A stretch of DNA of 64,000 nucleotides, from assembly GCA_024279035.1 (NCBI GenBank), contig JAJRSA010000013.1:27889-91888 (forward strand). Direction: 5' to 3'. Below, piece by piece: positions 1 through 9,724 of the stretch. This DNA comes from Alphaproteobacteria bacterium. GTDB lineage: Bacteria; Pseudomonadota; Alphaproteobacteria; Micavibrionales; Micavibrionaceae. Below the pieces are notes generated by a model. That model did no database searches, was not told where the DNA came from, and saw only the letters and a list, made by a program, of their open reading frames with translations. The position numbers and the translations under genes were made by a program. The stretch's first letter is position 1; the number at the start of each line of letters is the position of its first letter.

Positions 1-150
1 GGGCGACTTCAAGATATTCTTGATGAAAATGATAAAAGAGTTCTAATAGAAAAGGTGGGGCTGAATGAAAGAGAATGCACTATGCTTCGTCAGATATGGG
101 AAAAAATGAGAGATCGGAGAATTTCCCGAAAAAAAAGTAAACGAACATAA
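1..150 (+). CDS. C-terminal end of an unidentified gene (partial)
   Basis: One frame is open from the window edge to a TAA at 148-150, giving 49 residues that end in a strongly basic tail (RRISRKKSKRT). The stop lies 13 bp before the next gene, on the same strand, so it is probably the upstream member of the defence operon. The fragment is too short to assign a function. It could be the tail of a regulator or of another defence component. Confidence 0.5.
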   Translation, partial: GRLQDILDENDKRVLIEKVGLNERECTMLRQIWEKMRDRRISRKKSKRT

Positions 151-163
151 GGACGGGGTTTAA

Positions 164-3100
164 ATGGGTGTTCCAGAAACAAAAGAAGAAGCGCTAGAAC
201 GAGTTCGCCAGATTGTCAGCTCATTTAAAATTAATGAAGCATCCTATATCGCACCGAAATCAAAATATAATGAAACGCAAGTTCGAACAGATTATATAAC
301 ACCTTTATTAGAAGCATTTGGGTGGGATGTTTATAACCACCTTAGTAAACCTCTTGATTTACGCGATGTATATGAAGAAGCCACTGTTGAGGTCGGAGAA
401 GAAAAACTCTCTAAAAGACCAGATTATGAGCTTAGGGTGGCGCGTCAGAGAAAATATTTTATCGAGGCAAAAAAACCAAGTGTTAACATAGAAAAAGATA
501 TATCTTCTGCTTTTCAGGTAAGGCGTTACGGTTTCTCGGCAAGTTTGCCTATTTCTGTATTAACCAATTTCAAACAATTAGCAATATACGATTGTTATCA
601 CGTTCCGTCTGACACTGACGAGGCACATGTTGCGCGCCTTGGCTTATATTCTTTCGAGGAGTTTGAAACAAAGTTTGATGAACTGTATGAGCGTATATCA
701 CGCGAAGCTGTATTTTCAGGTTCTTTTGATAAAATTTATTTAACCGATTCACCAAAGCATGAAGTGCAGCAGTTTGATGGGCATTTTCTTAGGCAGGTGA
801 GTGAATGGAGAATATTGCTTGCGCAGGATATTCATGTAAAAAACAAAGGACTGTCTCCTGATGAACTGACTTACATTGTTCAACTTTTTCTGTCCCGTAT
901 TATTTTCCTTAGAATTTGTGAAGACAGGGACATTGAAAAATACCAAACTCTTAAAGCACTTGGTACGGCTAAAACTTTTGAATCGTTTATGTCTTTGCTT
1001 GAAGAGGCAGATAACTTTTATGATTCTGGTTTATTCGACTTATTAATTGATAAGCGTATTGGAGTTGTGATTAGCAATGAAGTTCTTAGCCATATTATTG
1101 AAGAGCTTTACTATCCGAAAAGCCCGTATACATTTGCTGTTGTTGAAGCGGGTGTTTTGGGCGAAATATATGAATTGTTTCTCGGCAAAGTAATAAAGAT
1201 TGATGCTAACGGGAAAGTTGAAACTATTGAAAAACCTGAGGTTCGTGAAAGTGGTGGAGTGGTTCCAACTCCGCAGTTTATAGTCAATGATATCTTAGAG
1301 CGAACACTTATTCCTGCAATCAATGGAAAATCACCTGATGAGCTACAAAACTTTACTCTAGCTGATATTTGCTGTGGCTCAGGAGTGTTCTTACTAGGGG
1401 CATTTGATGTCTTATTAAATTATCACATTGATTGGTATATAAACCACGGTGAGGAAAATCATCAAGGTAAAATCTATGAGGTCAGCAAAGGACAATGGCG
1501 CTTAAATTTTGAAGAAAAAAGAAATATTCTACTGAACGTAATTCGAGGTGTTGATATTGATTCAAATGCTGTCGAAATTGCAAAGTTTAGTTTACTGCTT
1601 AAGCTTATTGAAGGAGAAACAGAAGAGAGCCTTAAAGCATTTGTTGAAGCAACAAAAGAAAAAGTTCTTCCGAAGCTTGACGATGCAATCCGTTTTGGAA
1701 ATAGTTTAATAGAACACGAAGCATTGTCTTTTATAACTGACGGTTCTGATCTCGCAGATAAAATAAATCCATTTACATGGGGAGATGAATTTCCTGAAGA
1801 AATGAAAGTTGGTGGTTTTGACGTTATCGTTGGAAATCCACCTTATATTCGAATTCAAAATATGGTGAACTATTCACCAGAAGAAGTGGCATTATATCGC
1901 GATAAGTCATCATCATATGATACCGCTAGGAGCGGTAATTTTGATAAATATACTTTGTTTATTGAGCGATCCCTTAACTTGATATCTGCTGAGGGGGTTG
2001 TGGGTTTAATTGTCCCAAATAAGTTCATGACTACCATGACAGGTGAAGCAGTCAGAGAGCTTATGACTGATCACAAATTTCTAAAAGAGATAGTACATTT
2101 TGGTGCGCTTCAAGTCTTTGGTCGAGAGACCGCCAATTACACATGTACACTAGTCTTAAATAAAACTGGAAATGATTGTTTCAGTTTTGAAAAAGTAGAA
2201 GACCTCGTAAAATGGAAATATGGTGAAGCTGGGGCTTTGCAAACAATATCCTCAAATCAGATAAATAAAGAACCATGGGCTTTCTGTTCAGAATCAGCAA
2301 GTGTGATTTTTGATAAATTGAACAATGAAAGTTCTGTTGTTATGGGTGGTAAAAACGGACTTGCAGATATTTTTGTAGGCGTACAAACAAGCAATGATTC
2401 TGTATATATTTTCACACCTAAAAGAGAAACTGCTGATCAAGTATTTTTCGATTGGAATGATCAGGAGTGGTGCATTGAAAGGGAATTACTTCGCCCCTGT
2501 CTACATGACGTTGCATTGGCTGCTTATGAAAAACCTAAAGCTAATAAATTCATGATTTTTCCATATCGTATTGAAGATGGTCGTGCGCACCTGATTCAGC
2601 CTGATGAAATGAAAACACATTTTCCTAACGCATGGTCTTATTTGAGCGCCAATAAAGAAGAGCTTGAAAAAAGGAATATCGTTGGTGGCAGTAAAACGGA
2701 ACGTCAATGGTATCAATTTGGGCGCTCACAGAGCCTTACAAAATTTACAGGCGCTAAAATTGTCTTACCAATTCTATCGCTAGAACCTAAATATGCGTTT
2801 GATGATCAAAATATTGTTGTTACAGGTGGAGGGAATGGTCCTTATTATCTTGTCTCTCCAAAAAGTGAGGAGATTACCGATCTCTATTTCTTATTAGCCA
2901 TATTATGCCACCCTGTTAGTGAGGCAATGGTACGATCCAGAACCAGTGTCTTTGGCGGTGGCTATTATTCACATGGAAAACAGTTTATCGAACATTTACC
3001 CGTTCCATCATATACATTAAAAGAGAAAGAAGAAATTGCTTCTCTTGTGCGTAAAGCAATAGATGTTAGTGCCGCTCGTGATAAAGCAATACTGCCTAGA

Positions 3101-3226
3101 GATATAACAAAGCTGGAACGCATTTTCAAGCAGCTAAAAAACCGTATTGAACAACAAGTCACATCATTGTACGGGTTAACGGATGAGGAAATGATATCTG
3201 TTCGAGATGTGCCTATTCCATCTTAG
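164..3226 (+). CDS. Type IIG-like restriction-modification enzyme (Eco57I-type N6-adenine methyltransferase with N-terminal nuclease)
   Basis: A 1020-aa fusion of nuclease and DNA adenine methyltransferase. Near residues 85-103 is a PD-(D/E)XK-like site (RPDYEL then FIEAKKP, D87/E101/K103). The SAM-binding motif I (ADICCGSGVF) is near residue 400 and the catalytic NPPY motif of N6-adenine methylases near 560. The last third resembles the target-recognition region of this family. Single-chain enzymes of this type methylate one strand and cleave near an asymmetric site. A purine-rich GGACGGGG lies just upstream of the ATG. The next genes are SIR2 and HerA on the same strand, so the locus reads as a defence cluster. 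The family call is secure; target site and activity are unknown. Confidence 0.85.
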   Translation: MGVPETKEEALERVRQIVSSFKINEASYIAPKSKYNETQVRTDYITPLLEAFGWDVYNHLSKPLDLRDVYEEATVEVGEEKLSKRPDYELRVARQRKYFIEAKKPSVNIEKDISSAFQVRRYGFSASLPISVLTNFKQLAIYDCYHVPSDTDEAHVARLGLYSFEEFETKFDELYERISREAVFSGSFDKIYLTDSPKHEVQQFDGHFLRQVSEWRILLAQDIHVKNKGLSPDELTYIVQLFLSRIIFLRICEDRDIEKYQTLKALGTAKTFESFMSLLEEADNFYDSGLFDLLIDKRIGVVISNEVLSHIIEELYYPKSPYTFAVVEAGVLGEIYELFLGKVIKIDANGKVETIEKPEVRESGGVVPTPQFIVNDILERTLIPAINGKSPDELQNFTLADICCGSGVFLLGAFDVLLNYHIDWYINHGEENHQGKIYEVSKGQWRLNFEEKRNILLNVIRGVDIDSNAVEIAKFSLLLKLIEGETEESLKAFVEATKEKVLPKLDDAIRFGNSLIEHEALSFITDGSDLADKINPFTWGDEFPEEMKVGGFDVIVGNPPYIRIQNMVNYSPEEVALYRDKSSSYDTARSGNFDKYTLFIERSLNLISAEGVVGLIVPNKFMTTMTGEAVRELMTDHKFLKEIVHFGALQVFGRETANYTCTLVLNKTGNDCFSFEKVEDLVKWKYGEAGALQTISSNQINKEPWAFCSESASVIFDKLNNESSVVMGGKNGLADIFVGVQTSNDSVYIFTPKRETADQVFFDWNDQEWCIERELLRPCLHDVALAAYEKPKANKFMIFPYRIEDGRAHLIQPDEMKTHFPNAWSYLSANKEELEKRNIVGGSKTERQWYQFGRSQSLTKFTGAKIVLPILSLEPKYAFDDQNIVVTGGGNGPYYLVSPKSEEITDLYFLLAILCHPVSEAMVRSRTSVFGGGYYSHGKQFIEHLPVPSYTLKEKEEIASLVRKAIDVSAARDKAILPRDITKLERIFKQLKNRIEQQVTSLYGLTDEEMISVRDVPIPS

Positions 3227-3359
3227 TTTTCTTTAGAAGATTACGAGCACTCCATGAGTTAATAGCGCAAGATGATGAGCTTATATTTGAATTTAGTAAA
3301 AGTAAATCTGATATTTCGTAAAGTAAATAATGACTGAAAAAGTTAAATGGTGAATAACA

Positions 3360-4526
3360 ATGGATGAATTTGAAGAACAGCTAGAAAGCCTAAAACAACA
3401 TATTCTCGACTCTAGTCGTCAAAACTGGCTATTTGGTGCAGGAATAAGTTTCGATGCAAATATTCCCTTGATGTACCCTTTGACTGAACGTGTAAATGCA
3501 CTAATAGAAACATCAGAAAATGAAGATGACAAACTAATTATTGAGGCGTTGAAAGCTGAGCTGAATGATGATTGTCACGTAGAACACTATTTAAGTCATC
3601 TGGGTGATTTGATCGCATTGTCTGAAAGGTCAAGAAGTGGGGAAGTTTCTTTAAACGGCTCAAGTTTTTCACTAGAGAAGTTAAATCATTGCTATAGAAA
3701 AATTGTGAAATCAATTGGCGAGACAGTTAGATATGGATATAAAGACGATGATAACGTTGGAACCATTGAAAAATCTATAGTCGGTATTGAGTCTCATATA
3801 AATTTTATTCAGGCTCTATTTAAGAATAAGGCAAATTTAGAAAGACGGTCATCAATTAATTTCTTTACAACTAATTATGACACGCTTTTAGAGGATGCCT
3901 TGGCACTTAATAAAATTGATGTTGTTGATGGGTTTTCTGGCGGAGCAATGGGGTTTTGGAATGCAGAATTCGAGTTTTCACCGAAGAAAAATAGGGTTGC
4001 TACATGCTCGCTGTTTAAATTACATGGCTCAGTTGATTGGCACGGTGATTCAGAACACGGATTAGTCAGGGCTAGATATGGAACGAAATATCTTTCAGAT
4101 GCAGGGGATATCATGATCTATCCTCAAGCAACAAAGTATGTAGAAACACAGAAAGACCCATTTGCTACATTATTCTCTGGATTAAGAATGACTATAAAAA
4201 CAGGCGGACAAAATGTGCTGATCGTTTGTGGGTATAGTTTTGGTGATGAGCATATAAATTCTGAAATTGAACATTGTCTGAATGATGAAAATAATAAAAC
4301 AACAGTAATTGCCTTTACAGATGAAAAACCGATAAATAATATAAAGATCAATCAAACTCTTGATCGTTGGTTATTGGATAATAAATTTGGTGAGCGTATT
4401 TTTGTTGCAGGAAAAAATGGTCTTTACAACAATTCGTTAGTTCCGTTAACCCCAGAAGAAGACAAACAATTTGAATGGTGGACATTTTCGGGATTGATCA
4501 ACTTTTTAGAAACAGGAGAAGTGTAA
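3360..4526 (+). CDS. SIR2-domain protein (probable anti-phage NADase)
   Basis: A 388-aa SIR2-like protein. Visible motifs are the NAD-binding LFGAGIS near residues 24-30, FTTNYDTLLE near 168-177, the catalytic-type LHGSVDW near 220-226, and CGYSFGDEHI near 285. In defence systems such SIR2 domains deplete NAD+ on infection rather than deacetylate proteins. Its stop codon overlaps the ATG of the HerA gene (TAATG), so the two are translationally coupled. This is the gene order of the known SIR2-HerA (Nezha-type) systems, in which both proteins form one large complex. The start has only a weak ribosome site. Confidence 0.85.
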   Translation: MDEFEEQLESLKQHILDSSRQNWLFGAGISFDANIPLMYPLTERVNALIETSENEDDKLIIEALKAELNDDCHVEHYLSHLGDLIALSERSRSGEVSLNGSSFSLEKLNHCYRKIVKSIGETVRYGYKDDDNVGTIEKSIVGIESHINFIQALFKNKANLERRSSINFFTTNYDTLLEDALALNKIDVVDGFSGGAMGFWNAEFEFSPKKNRVATCSLFKLHGSVDWHGDSEHGLVRARYGTKYLSDAGDIMIYPQATKYVETQKDPFATLFSGLRMTIKTGGQNVLIVCGYSFGDEHINSEIEHCLNDENNKTTVIAFTDEKPINNIKINQTLDRWLLDNKFGERIFVAGKNGLYNNSLVPLTPEEDKQFEWWTFSGLINFLETGEV

Positions 4527-6337
4527 TGTCTGAATTATTTTCTCCGAGATCAGAGCTTAAAATTGGTCGAATAGTTGAAGTTAGTGGTAACAGTTTACGT
4601 ATTGAACTGGATGACGATATTAATGAGTTAGTCAGGGCTGTTGACGGGAAAAATTATCCTATTGGTCAAATAGGCAGCGTTATTAAAATCCATTTTGGCA
4701 GAAAGGTATTATTCGCTTTCGTAAGATTACTTAGAATGCGCTCAGAAGTACTAGATGGTGCAGAAGACACTCAGATTAGCCCTAGTGATGATGCTAGGTT
4801 ATTAGAAGCTGATTTATTTGGGCAGGGTACTTGGTCTCAGGCTTCCGAAAAATTGAATTTTACTCGCGGAGTAGAAACGTATCCCCTGCCTTTGCAACAA
4901 GCCTTTCTCTGTTTGAATAAAGAGTTGGAGTCTGTCTACAAAGCCGCCGAATATAATGCTGCTGAAACATCTATTAGCCCAATGGTTCCAATTGGCAATT
5001 ATGTGGGAAGTAATAATGCCATTTGTCGCGCAAACATAGATAAATTGTTTGGTCATCATTTTGCAATTCTTGGATCAACTGGTTCTGGAAAATCGGGAAC
5101 CGTGGCTTCGCTTTTACATTCAATTCTTGATTACGAGCATGATTCAAAAAAACTTAAGCCAAGAATTATCATTATTGATCCTCATGGAGAATACGCAAAA
5201 GCATTTGGTGATAGTGCCCTTGTTTACAGGGCTTACAATGATGCCTCTGCCACAGAAACAGATGGCGAGTTACTAAAACTCCCTTACTGGTTAATGTCTA
5301 GCGATGAATTGCGATCCCTCGTTATAGGTAAGACTGAATTTGAGGCTACTTCACAAAATAATATTATTTATGAGGGTATTTCGTATGCCAGACAAGTACA
5401 AGCAAGTTTAATTAAGGATATTGGTGATAACCCATTAGGAGGGATTAATGCTGAACGAGAAGATGATGTTGATGAAGATAAGGTATTAAATTTTGATCGA
5501 GATAAACCTGTACCATTTAAGCTTACTCAGTTTGAAAAACATATAGATAAAGTACAAGGTCGTAAACTTGGGAAAACGGATAACATGGCTCCTTCTTCAT
5601 CAGAAAGGGGACGCATTGATAAAATACTAAAGAAGCTAAGAATATTGCAAGCTAACCCGCAACTTAAATTTCTCATGGAAGACTTTTCAGAGAATGCACC
5701 AACTTTACAGGATGTGCTAAATCAATTCATTGGGGAGTCAGAAGGAAAGCATATCAGAATAATTGATATTTCTGGTTTGCCAAATGAGGTTGCAGGGCCT
5801 TTGACTGCCTTAATTGCAAGGCTTCTGTTCCAGTATAAATTATGGCAAACAAAAGACGAGCGAAAAAAAGATCCTGTTTTATTTATATGCGAAGAAGCTC
5901 ATAGATATGTCCCAAATCATGGTGAAGCTCAATACAAAGAGGCTCAGGAAGCAATAAGACGCATTGCTAAAGAAGGGAGAAAATACGGACTTGGACTAGG
6001 GCTTATTTCACAGCGTCCTTCTGATGTTGAGAGTACTGTTCTTTCACAGTGTAACTCATGGATAGTTCTGAGGCTTACAAATTCAGGAGATCAGGAGCAT
6101 GTGGCAAAGTTCCTGCCTGACAGTCTCAGCGGCTTAACAAAAATGTTACCCGCTTTAACACGTAGAGAAGCTATTTTTGTGGGGGAAGCAGCAGCACTTC
6201 CTAGCCGTATCCGAATTCAAAAACTACCTGACAACAAACTGCCAGATTCTAATGACATTAGTTTTTCAGAAGGATGGTTAAATGATCCAATGGATGAAGA
6301 TGAATTAAAATCTATAGTTGATAGATGGTGTGGATGA
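4526..6337 (+). CDS. herA: HerA-like ATPase/translocase (SIR2-HerA defence system)
   Basis: About 603 aa from the ATG at 4526. This start is preferred over one 51 bp upstream because AGGAGA lies just before it and it overlaps the SIR2 stop. The N-terminal ~100 residues look like the HAS-barrel of HerA proteins. The Walker A (GSTGSGKSG) is near residues 181-189, followed by IIIDPHGEY near 215, and the Walker B region (LFICEEAHRY) is near 450. The late SQRPSDVESTVLSQC segment is typical of HerA. HerA forms hexameric DNA-translocating rings; here the partner is most likely the SIR2 protein. No NurA-type partner is adjacent. Confidence 0.87.
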   Translation: MSELFSPRSELKIGRIVEVSGNSLRIELDDDINELVRAVDGKNYPIGQIGSVIKIHFGRKVLFAFVRLLRMRSEVLDGAEDTQISPSDDARLLEADLFGQGTWSQASEKLNFTRGVETYPLPLQQAFLCLNKELESVYKAAEYNAAETSISPMVPIGNYVGSNNAICRANIDKLFGHHFAILGSTGSGKSGTVASLLHSILDYEHDSKKLKPRIIIIDPHGEYAKAFGDSALVYRAYNDASATETDGELLKLPYWLMSSDELRSLVIGKTEFEATSQNNIIYEGISYARQVQASLIKDIGDNPLGGINAEREDDVDEDKVLNFDRDKPVPFKLTQFEKHIDKVQGRKLGKTDNMAPSSSERGRIDKILKKLRILQANPQLKFLMEDFSENAPTLQDVLNQFIGESEGKHIRIIDISGLPNEVAGPLTALIARLLFQYKLWQTKDERKKDPVLFICEEAHRYVPNHGEAQYKEAQEAIRRIAKEGRKYGLGLGLISQRPSDVESTVLSQCNSWIVLRLTNSGDQEHVAKFLPDSLSGLTKMLPALTRREAIFVGEAAALPSRIRIQKLPDNKLPDSNDISFSEGWLNDPMDEDELKSIVDRWCG

Positions 6338-6629
6338 ATTGGCTACAAATGCTTAAAACATTATAAATAAAAACTACCTAGCTAGTTTACTGGTTAGCTA
6401 GCATCAAAGGAAAAACTAATGCCTCTTTATCAAATTACCGACGATGTACTTTCCCCGCTAGTATCTACTAGCTTTCAGGAGGAAAACCTTTGGGAAAGAC
6501 GTGATCTACAACGTCTGTTAAGAGCTAATATTGAAGTTATTGCTGCTGATGTGATGGTGATATGTACTGGTCTACTAGAACCGGACACTTTAATGAGAGA
6601 CAATAACCGTCAAACATTAAGGTGTCATT

Positions 6630-6920
6630 ATGAGTCAGAAACGCACATACAAGCAATATTCTAAAGAGTATAAAGATGAAGCGGTCGCGTTGGTTCGAGA
6701 GCAAGGTTACTCAGTGCCAGAGGCTGCGAAATCATTGGGTATTGCCAGCAATATGCTGTATCGCTGGAAGGATCAGATCGAAGCACAACTTGAGGGTAAG
6801 GAATTGACGGTGGATGAGCGCAATGAATTAAAGCAGCTGCGTAAAGAAGTGAAGGACTTGCGCATGGAAAAAGAGATTTTAAAAAAAGCCAGTGCCTTCT
6901 TCGCGAAAGAAATGAAGTAA
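6630..6920 (+). CDS. IS3-family transposase OrfA
   Basis: 96 aa. The N-terminal helix-turn-helix (YSVPEAAKSLGIASNMLYRW) binds the IS ends, and a C-terminal leucine-zipper-like coiled coil (LKQLRKEVKDLRMEKEILKK) follows. Near its 3' end is a run of seven A followed by G at 6881-6888, a classic -1 slippery site that would fuse it to OrfB to make the active OrfAB transposase. Complete and apparently functional. Confidence 0.93.
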   Translation: MSQKRTYKQYSKEYKDEAVALVREQGYSVPEAAKSLGIASNMLYRWKDQIEAQLEGKELTVDERNELKQLRKEVKDLRMEKEILKKASAFFAKEMK

Positions 6921-6946
6921 AGTTTGACTTTATTAAAGACAAATCG

Positions 6947-7789
6947 GTGCGGTTTCCAGTGCGCAAGCTGTGTGAAGTTCTGCAGGTGAGTAGCTCGGCC
7001 TATTATGCTTGGAGAAAGCGCCCAGGACAGCTGATTGGTGCTGAAGTGCTGCATCTTCATCGTCGAATGAAAGCACTGTTTGAGCAGAGTCGTGAGAGCC
7101 TTGGTAATCGTGAAATGATGAAGAAATTACGTGAGGAAGGGTTTCAAATTGGCCGCTACAAAGTGCGTAGCTTGATGGCAAAACTAAATTTAGTCGTGAG
7201 ACAACGCGTCGCCTACAAGGTAACAACCAAACGCAAACACAGCGATGCCGTCGCTGCTAACTTGCTGAATCAGAATTTCAACCCTGTCGGAGTCAATCAG
7301 ATTTGGGCTGGTGATATCACCTATTTGAAAACAGGTGAAGGCTGGATGTACTTGGCGATCATCATGGATTTATATTCACGCCGCATTGTCGGTTGGGCCA
7401 TCAGTAAACGCATGACGACAGGCTTGATCTGCCAAGCGATGATCATGGCTTATAACTTGAGGCAGCCGCCAAGAGGGCTGGTCTTTCATAGTGACCGTGG
7501 CTCCCAATATACGAGTAAACAGCACCGGAAACTATTGAAGTCTTACGGCGTACGATCAAGCATGGGCGATGTGGGTGCGTGTTGGGACAATGCGGTGGTA
7601 GAACGTTTTTTCGGAAGTCTTAAGCACGACTGGATATTTAAAATCGCTCAACCAACCCGTGAGCATATGAAAAATGATGTGGCTGCTTACATGAGATATT
7701 ACAACCTTGTAAGACTGCATTCTACGAACGGTGATCAGTCACCCATTAACTATGAAAATTCTCTAGAAAAAGTGTCCGGTTTGGGTTGA
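6947..7789 (+). CDS. IS3-family transposase OrfB (DDE integrase domain)
   Basis: 280 aa from the first ATG. The frame stays open upstream to the A7G run at 6881-6888, so the natural product is probably an OrfAB -1 frameshift fusion. The N-terminus has the HTH_21-like segment with SAYYAWRKRP. The rve catalytic core carries the three acidic residues in GDITYLK, FHSDRGSQY and NAVVERFF. All catalytic motifs are intact. The stop codon lies inside the right inverted repeat. Confidence 0.95.
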   Translation: MRFPVRKLCEVLQVSSSAYYAWRKRPGQLIGAEVLHLHRRMKALFEQSRESLGNREMMKKLREEGFQIGRYKVRSLMAKLNLVVRQRVAYKVTTKRKHSDAVAANLLNQNFNPVGVNQIWAGDITYLKTGEGWMYLAIIMDLYSRRIVGWAISKRMTTGLICQAMIMAYNLRQPPRGLVFHSDRGSQYTSKQHRKLLKSYGVRSSMGDVGACWDNAVVERFFGSLKHDWIFKIAQPTREHMKNDVAAYMRYYNLVRLHSTNGDQSPINYENSLEKVSGLG

Positions 7790-8686
7790 CCAGTATAATA
7801 GCCGAAGAATTTGGTGAATGGTCTGAAAGCGGTAGACGAATTGATCTTTTAGCAATTGATAAAGATGCCAATCTTGTTGTTATCGAACTTAAGCGCACTG
7901 AGGATGGTGGACATATGGAGTTGCAGTCCATTCGATATGCCGCAATGGTTGCCAATATGACTTGGGAGCAAGCAAAAACTGCATTTAAGAAATATTTGGA
8001 TGATAACTCACTAGATTATGATGCGGAAGCAAAGCTGTGCGAATTCTTGAATTGGGATGTGCCACGAGAAGATGATTTTGCCCAAAATGTAAGGATTGTC
8101 CTAGCATCAGCCAATTTTTCTAAAGAAATAACTACCTCTGTTCTTTGGCTTAATGACCGTGATTTAGATATTAGCTGTGTACGTCTATCTCTTCATAAAA
8201 TTGACGATAAGCTGGTATTGAGTGCTGATCAAATTATTCCCCTTCCAGAAGCTGAAAGTTATCAAATTGAAGTTAGGCAAAAACGAAGAGAAGAACGTAT
8301 TTCAAGAAGTACTAACAAAGACCGATCGCTATTTACCATTTCCTATTTAGATGAGGTTTATGAGCAAGGGTTTAAAAAATCTGACATTGGTTTTTTCACC
8401 GTAGCGCTTTTGAATGAGAAAGACTTAATTGATAGAGATGTATTTGAATTTCTACGCAATGATAAATCTTGTAGCTTTAAATTGTTAAAGTTGCGAGAAG
8501 AAATGACCGAGACTGAAACACGATATTCAAAGTACAGATTTAATAAAGAGCCAGAGTTGATGTACGAAGGTAAGGGGTATTATATTGTTAGGAATTGGGG
8601 TGTTAACAATATCTCCAAATTTATAGATAAAATGGAAAAAAGGTTTCCTAATATTTCATTTACATCAACGGCAGTAAATAGTTAGT

Positions 8687-9241
8687 GTGAAAAAAAGATT
8701 TGTCCCTAAAGATTCTGAAGAGCTAATTTTTGATGAAATAAGTTCGGTCGTATATTGCTATCAAGATATAGAAAGGGATACCCCAGCGGCAATTGGGTAT
8801 ATACGTAATAGGTCGAAGCCAGACTTTCACTTCCAGTTTTCAAATGATAGGCAAAGAGATAGTTATATATCTGAATGGGTTGAAAACTTGTCTAATATAC
8901 TCAAGCAAAAGATTGCCAAACGTGAAAAAAGTAATGCATTTGAGCATGATTATGAAGTTGGGGATATTTTATGTGATGAGTGGGGTTGGGATCAATCTAA
9001 TGTAGACTTTTATCAAGTAGTAGCAGTAAAAACTAAAAAAACAATTATGGTAAGAAAGCTTGAAAAAAACTCTAAACCTGCAAGAGAACCTATGTGTGAG
9101 TGGGCTACACCCATGTTGAATTATTTTTCTAGTGATGAGGTTGCTAAACGTGTTTTGGTGGGTGGCTGTATAAAGACATCGAGTTTTTCATATGCATTCA
9201 AATGGAATGGTAAGCCAAAGAGAAGTAGTTGGGATGCATGA
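8687..9241 (+). CDS. Conserved hypothetical accessory-element protein
   Basis: 184 aa, starting at a GTG one base after the split nuclease gene stops, so it is probably co-transcribed with it. I recognise the general pattern (FHFQF near the start, a basic helix around residues 70-85, then VGDILCDEWGWDQSNVDFYQV and a VKTSSF-like tail) from hypothetical proteins of integrative and conjugative elements. No catalytic motif is evident and the function is unknown. The last 54 bp overlap a convergent small gene. Confidence 0.7.
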   Translation: MKKRFVPKDSEELIFDEISSVVYCYQDIERDTPAAIGYIRNRSKPDFHFQFSNDRQRDSYISEWVENLSNILKQKIAKREKSNAFEHDYEVGDILCDEWGWDQSNVDFYQVVAVKTKKTIMVRKLEKNSKPAREPMCEWATPMLNYFSSDEVAKRVLVGGCIKTSSFSYAFKWNGKPKRSSWDA

Positions 9242-9442
9242 ACTTGTATGTAGACGAGTAATGCAAGGTCTCCAAGCCCTTGAGCCAAGTTCTCGTTGAA
9301 TGTTTTCGATAGATGCCAGAGCGTTTGTGCGGTGCTGGGTGTTGGGATTACTTTTAGCCAATTCATTGAAGTTCTGTCTTAGTAAAACATGTAGCTCAGT
9401 TTTGTTTTTTGCGGCTAATTCAAATCTTGTTAGTAGTTTCAT
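9188..9442 (-). CDS. Small conserved hypothetical protein
   Basis: 84 aa on the minus strand. A strong ribosome site (AAGGAGAG) lies 7 bp before the ATG. The first ~55 residues are helical and orderly (MKLLTRFELAAKNKTELHVL, ALASIENIQRELGSRA), a pattern I associate with short alphaproteobacterial hypothetical proteins. The tail after about residue 56 looks less protein-like and overlaps the end of the convergent gene. A single helical hairpin is likely; the function is unknown. Confidence 0.55.
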   Translation of the reverse strand: MKLLTRFELAAKNKTELHVLLRQNFNELAKSNPNTQHRTNALASIENIQRELGSRAWRPCITRLHTSSCIPTTSLWLTIPFECI

Positions 9443-9724
9443 CTTACTCTCCTTTATTTGGAGACCGTGCCATCACGATCTTTGTAAGAGAGAGGTCAGT
9501 GCATGGAGGGAAAACCGCACCTTTGGTTGCAACGTAAGAGGAAAAGCGTGCCTGTATGTATCAGGGCAAGCTTGCGGGGTATCAGATGCCCATGTGCTTA
9601 AATCTGTTTAAAAAGTCTGTCTGGTATTGGTGTTCATTTTTTTGAAGGAGAGGGATGGAACACGCCTCATGATTTAATGGTGCTAAAAAGTAGTTTAGCG
9701 TTACCTGTTTTTTATAGATGATTT

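Larger units (their letters stand above)
6563..7797 (+). mobile_element. Complete IS3-family insertion sequence, 1,235 bp
   Basis: The ends are imperfect inverted repeats: the left begins TGTACTGGTC and continues to ACCGGACACTTT, and the right end reads the same in reverse complement with TATACTGGTC. A 3-bp target duplication, ATA, flanks it at 6560-6562 and 7798-7800. It carries orfA and orfB in a -1 relation. Removing the element and one ATA restores the nuclease frame, which fixes the boundaries exactly. The intact ends and genes suggest a recent insertion. Confidence 0.95.
6419..8685 (+). pseudogene. PD-(D/E)XK (RecB/NucS-like, DUF91-type) nuclease gene split by IS3
   Basis: The 5' part (6419-6562, 48 codons) and the 3' part (7801-8685) join in frame once the IS and one ATA duplication are removed. 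The restored protein is about 342 aa, with the junction reading VMVI-AEEFGEW. The nuclease core RRIDLLAID followed by VVIELKRTEDGGH lies wholly in the 3' part. A TTG at 7786 inside the IS end could start a truncated protein that still has this core, so some activity may survive. It follows HerA on the same strand and may have been part of the defence cluster. Its biochemical role is not established. Confidence 0.85.
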
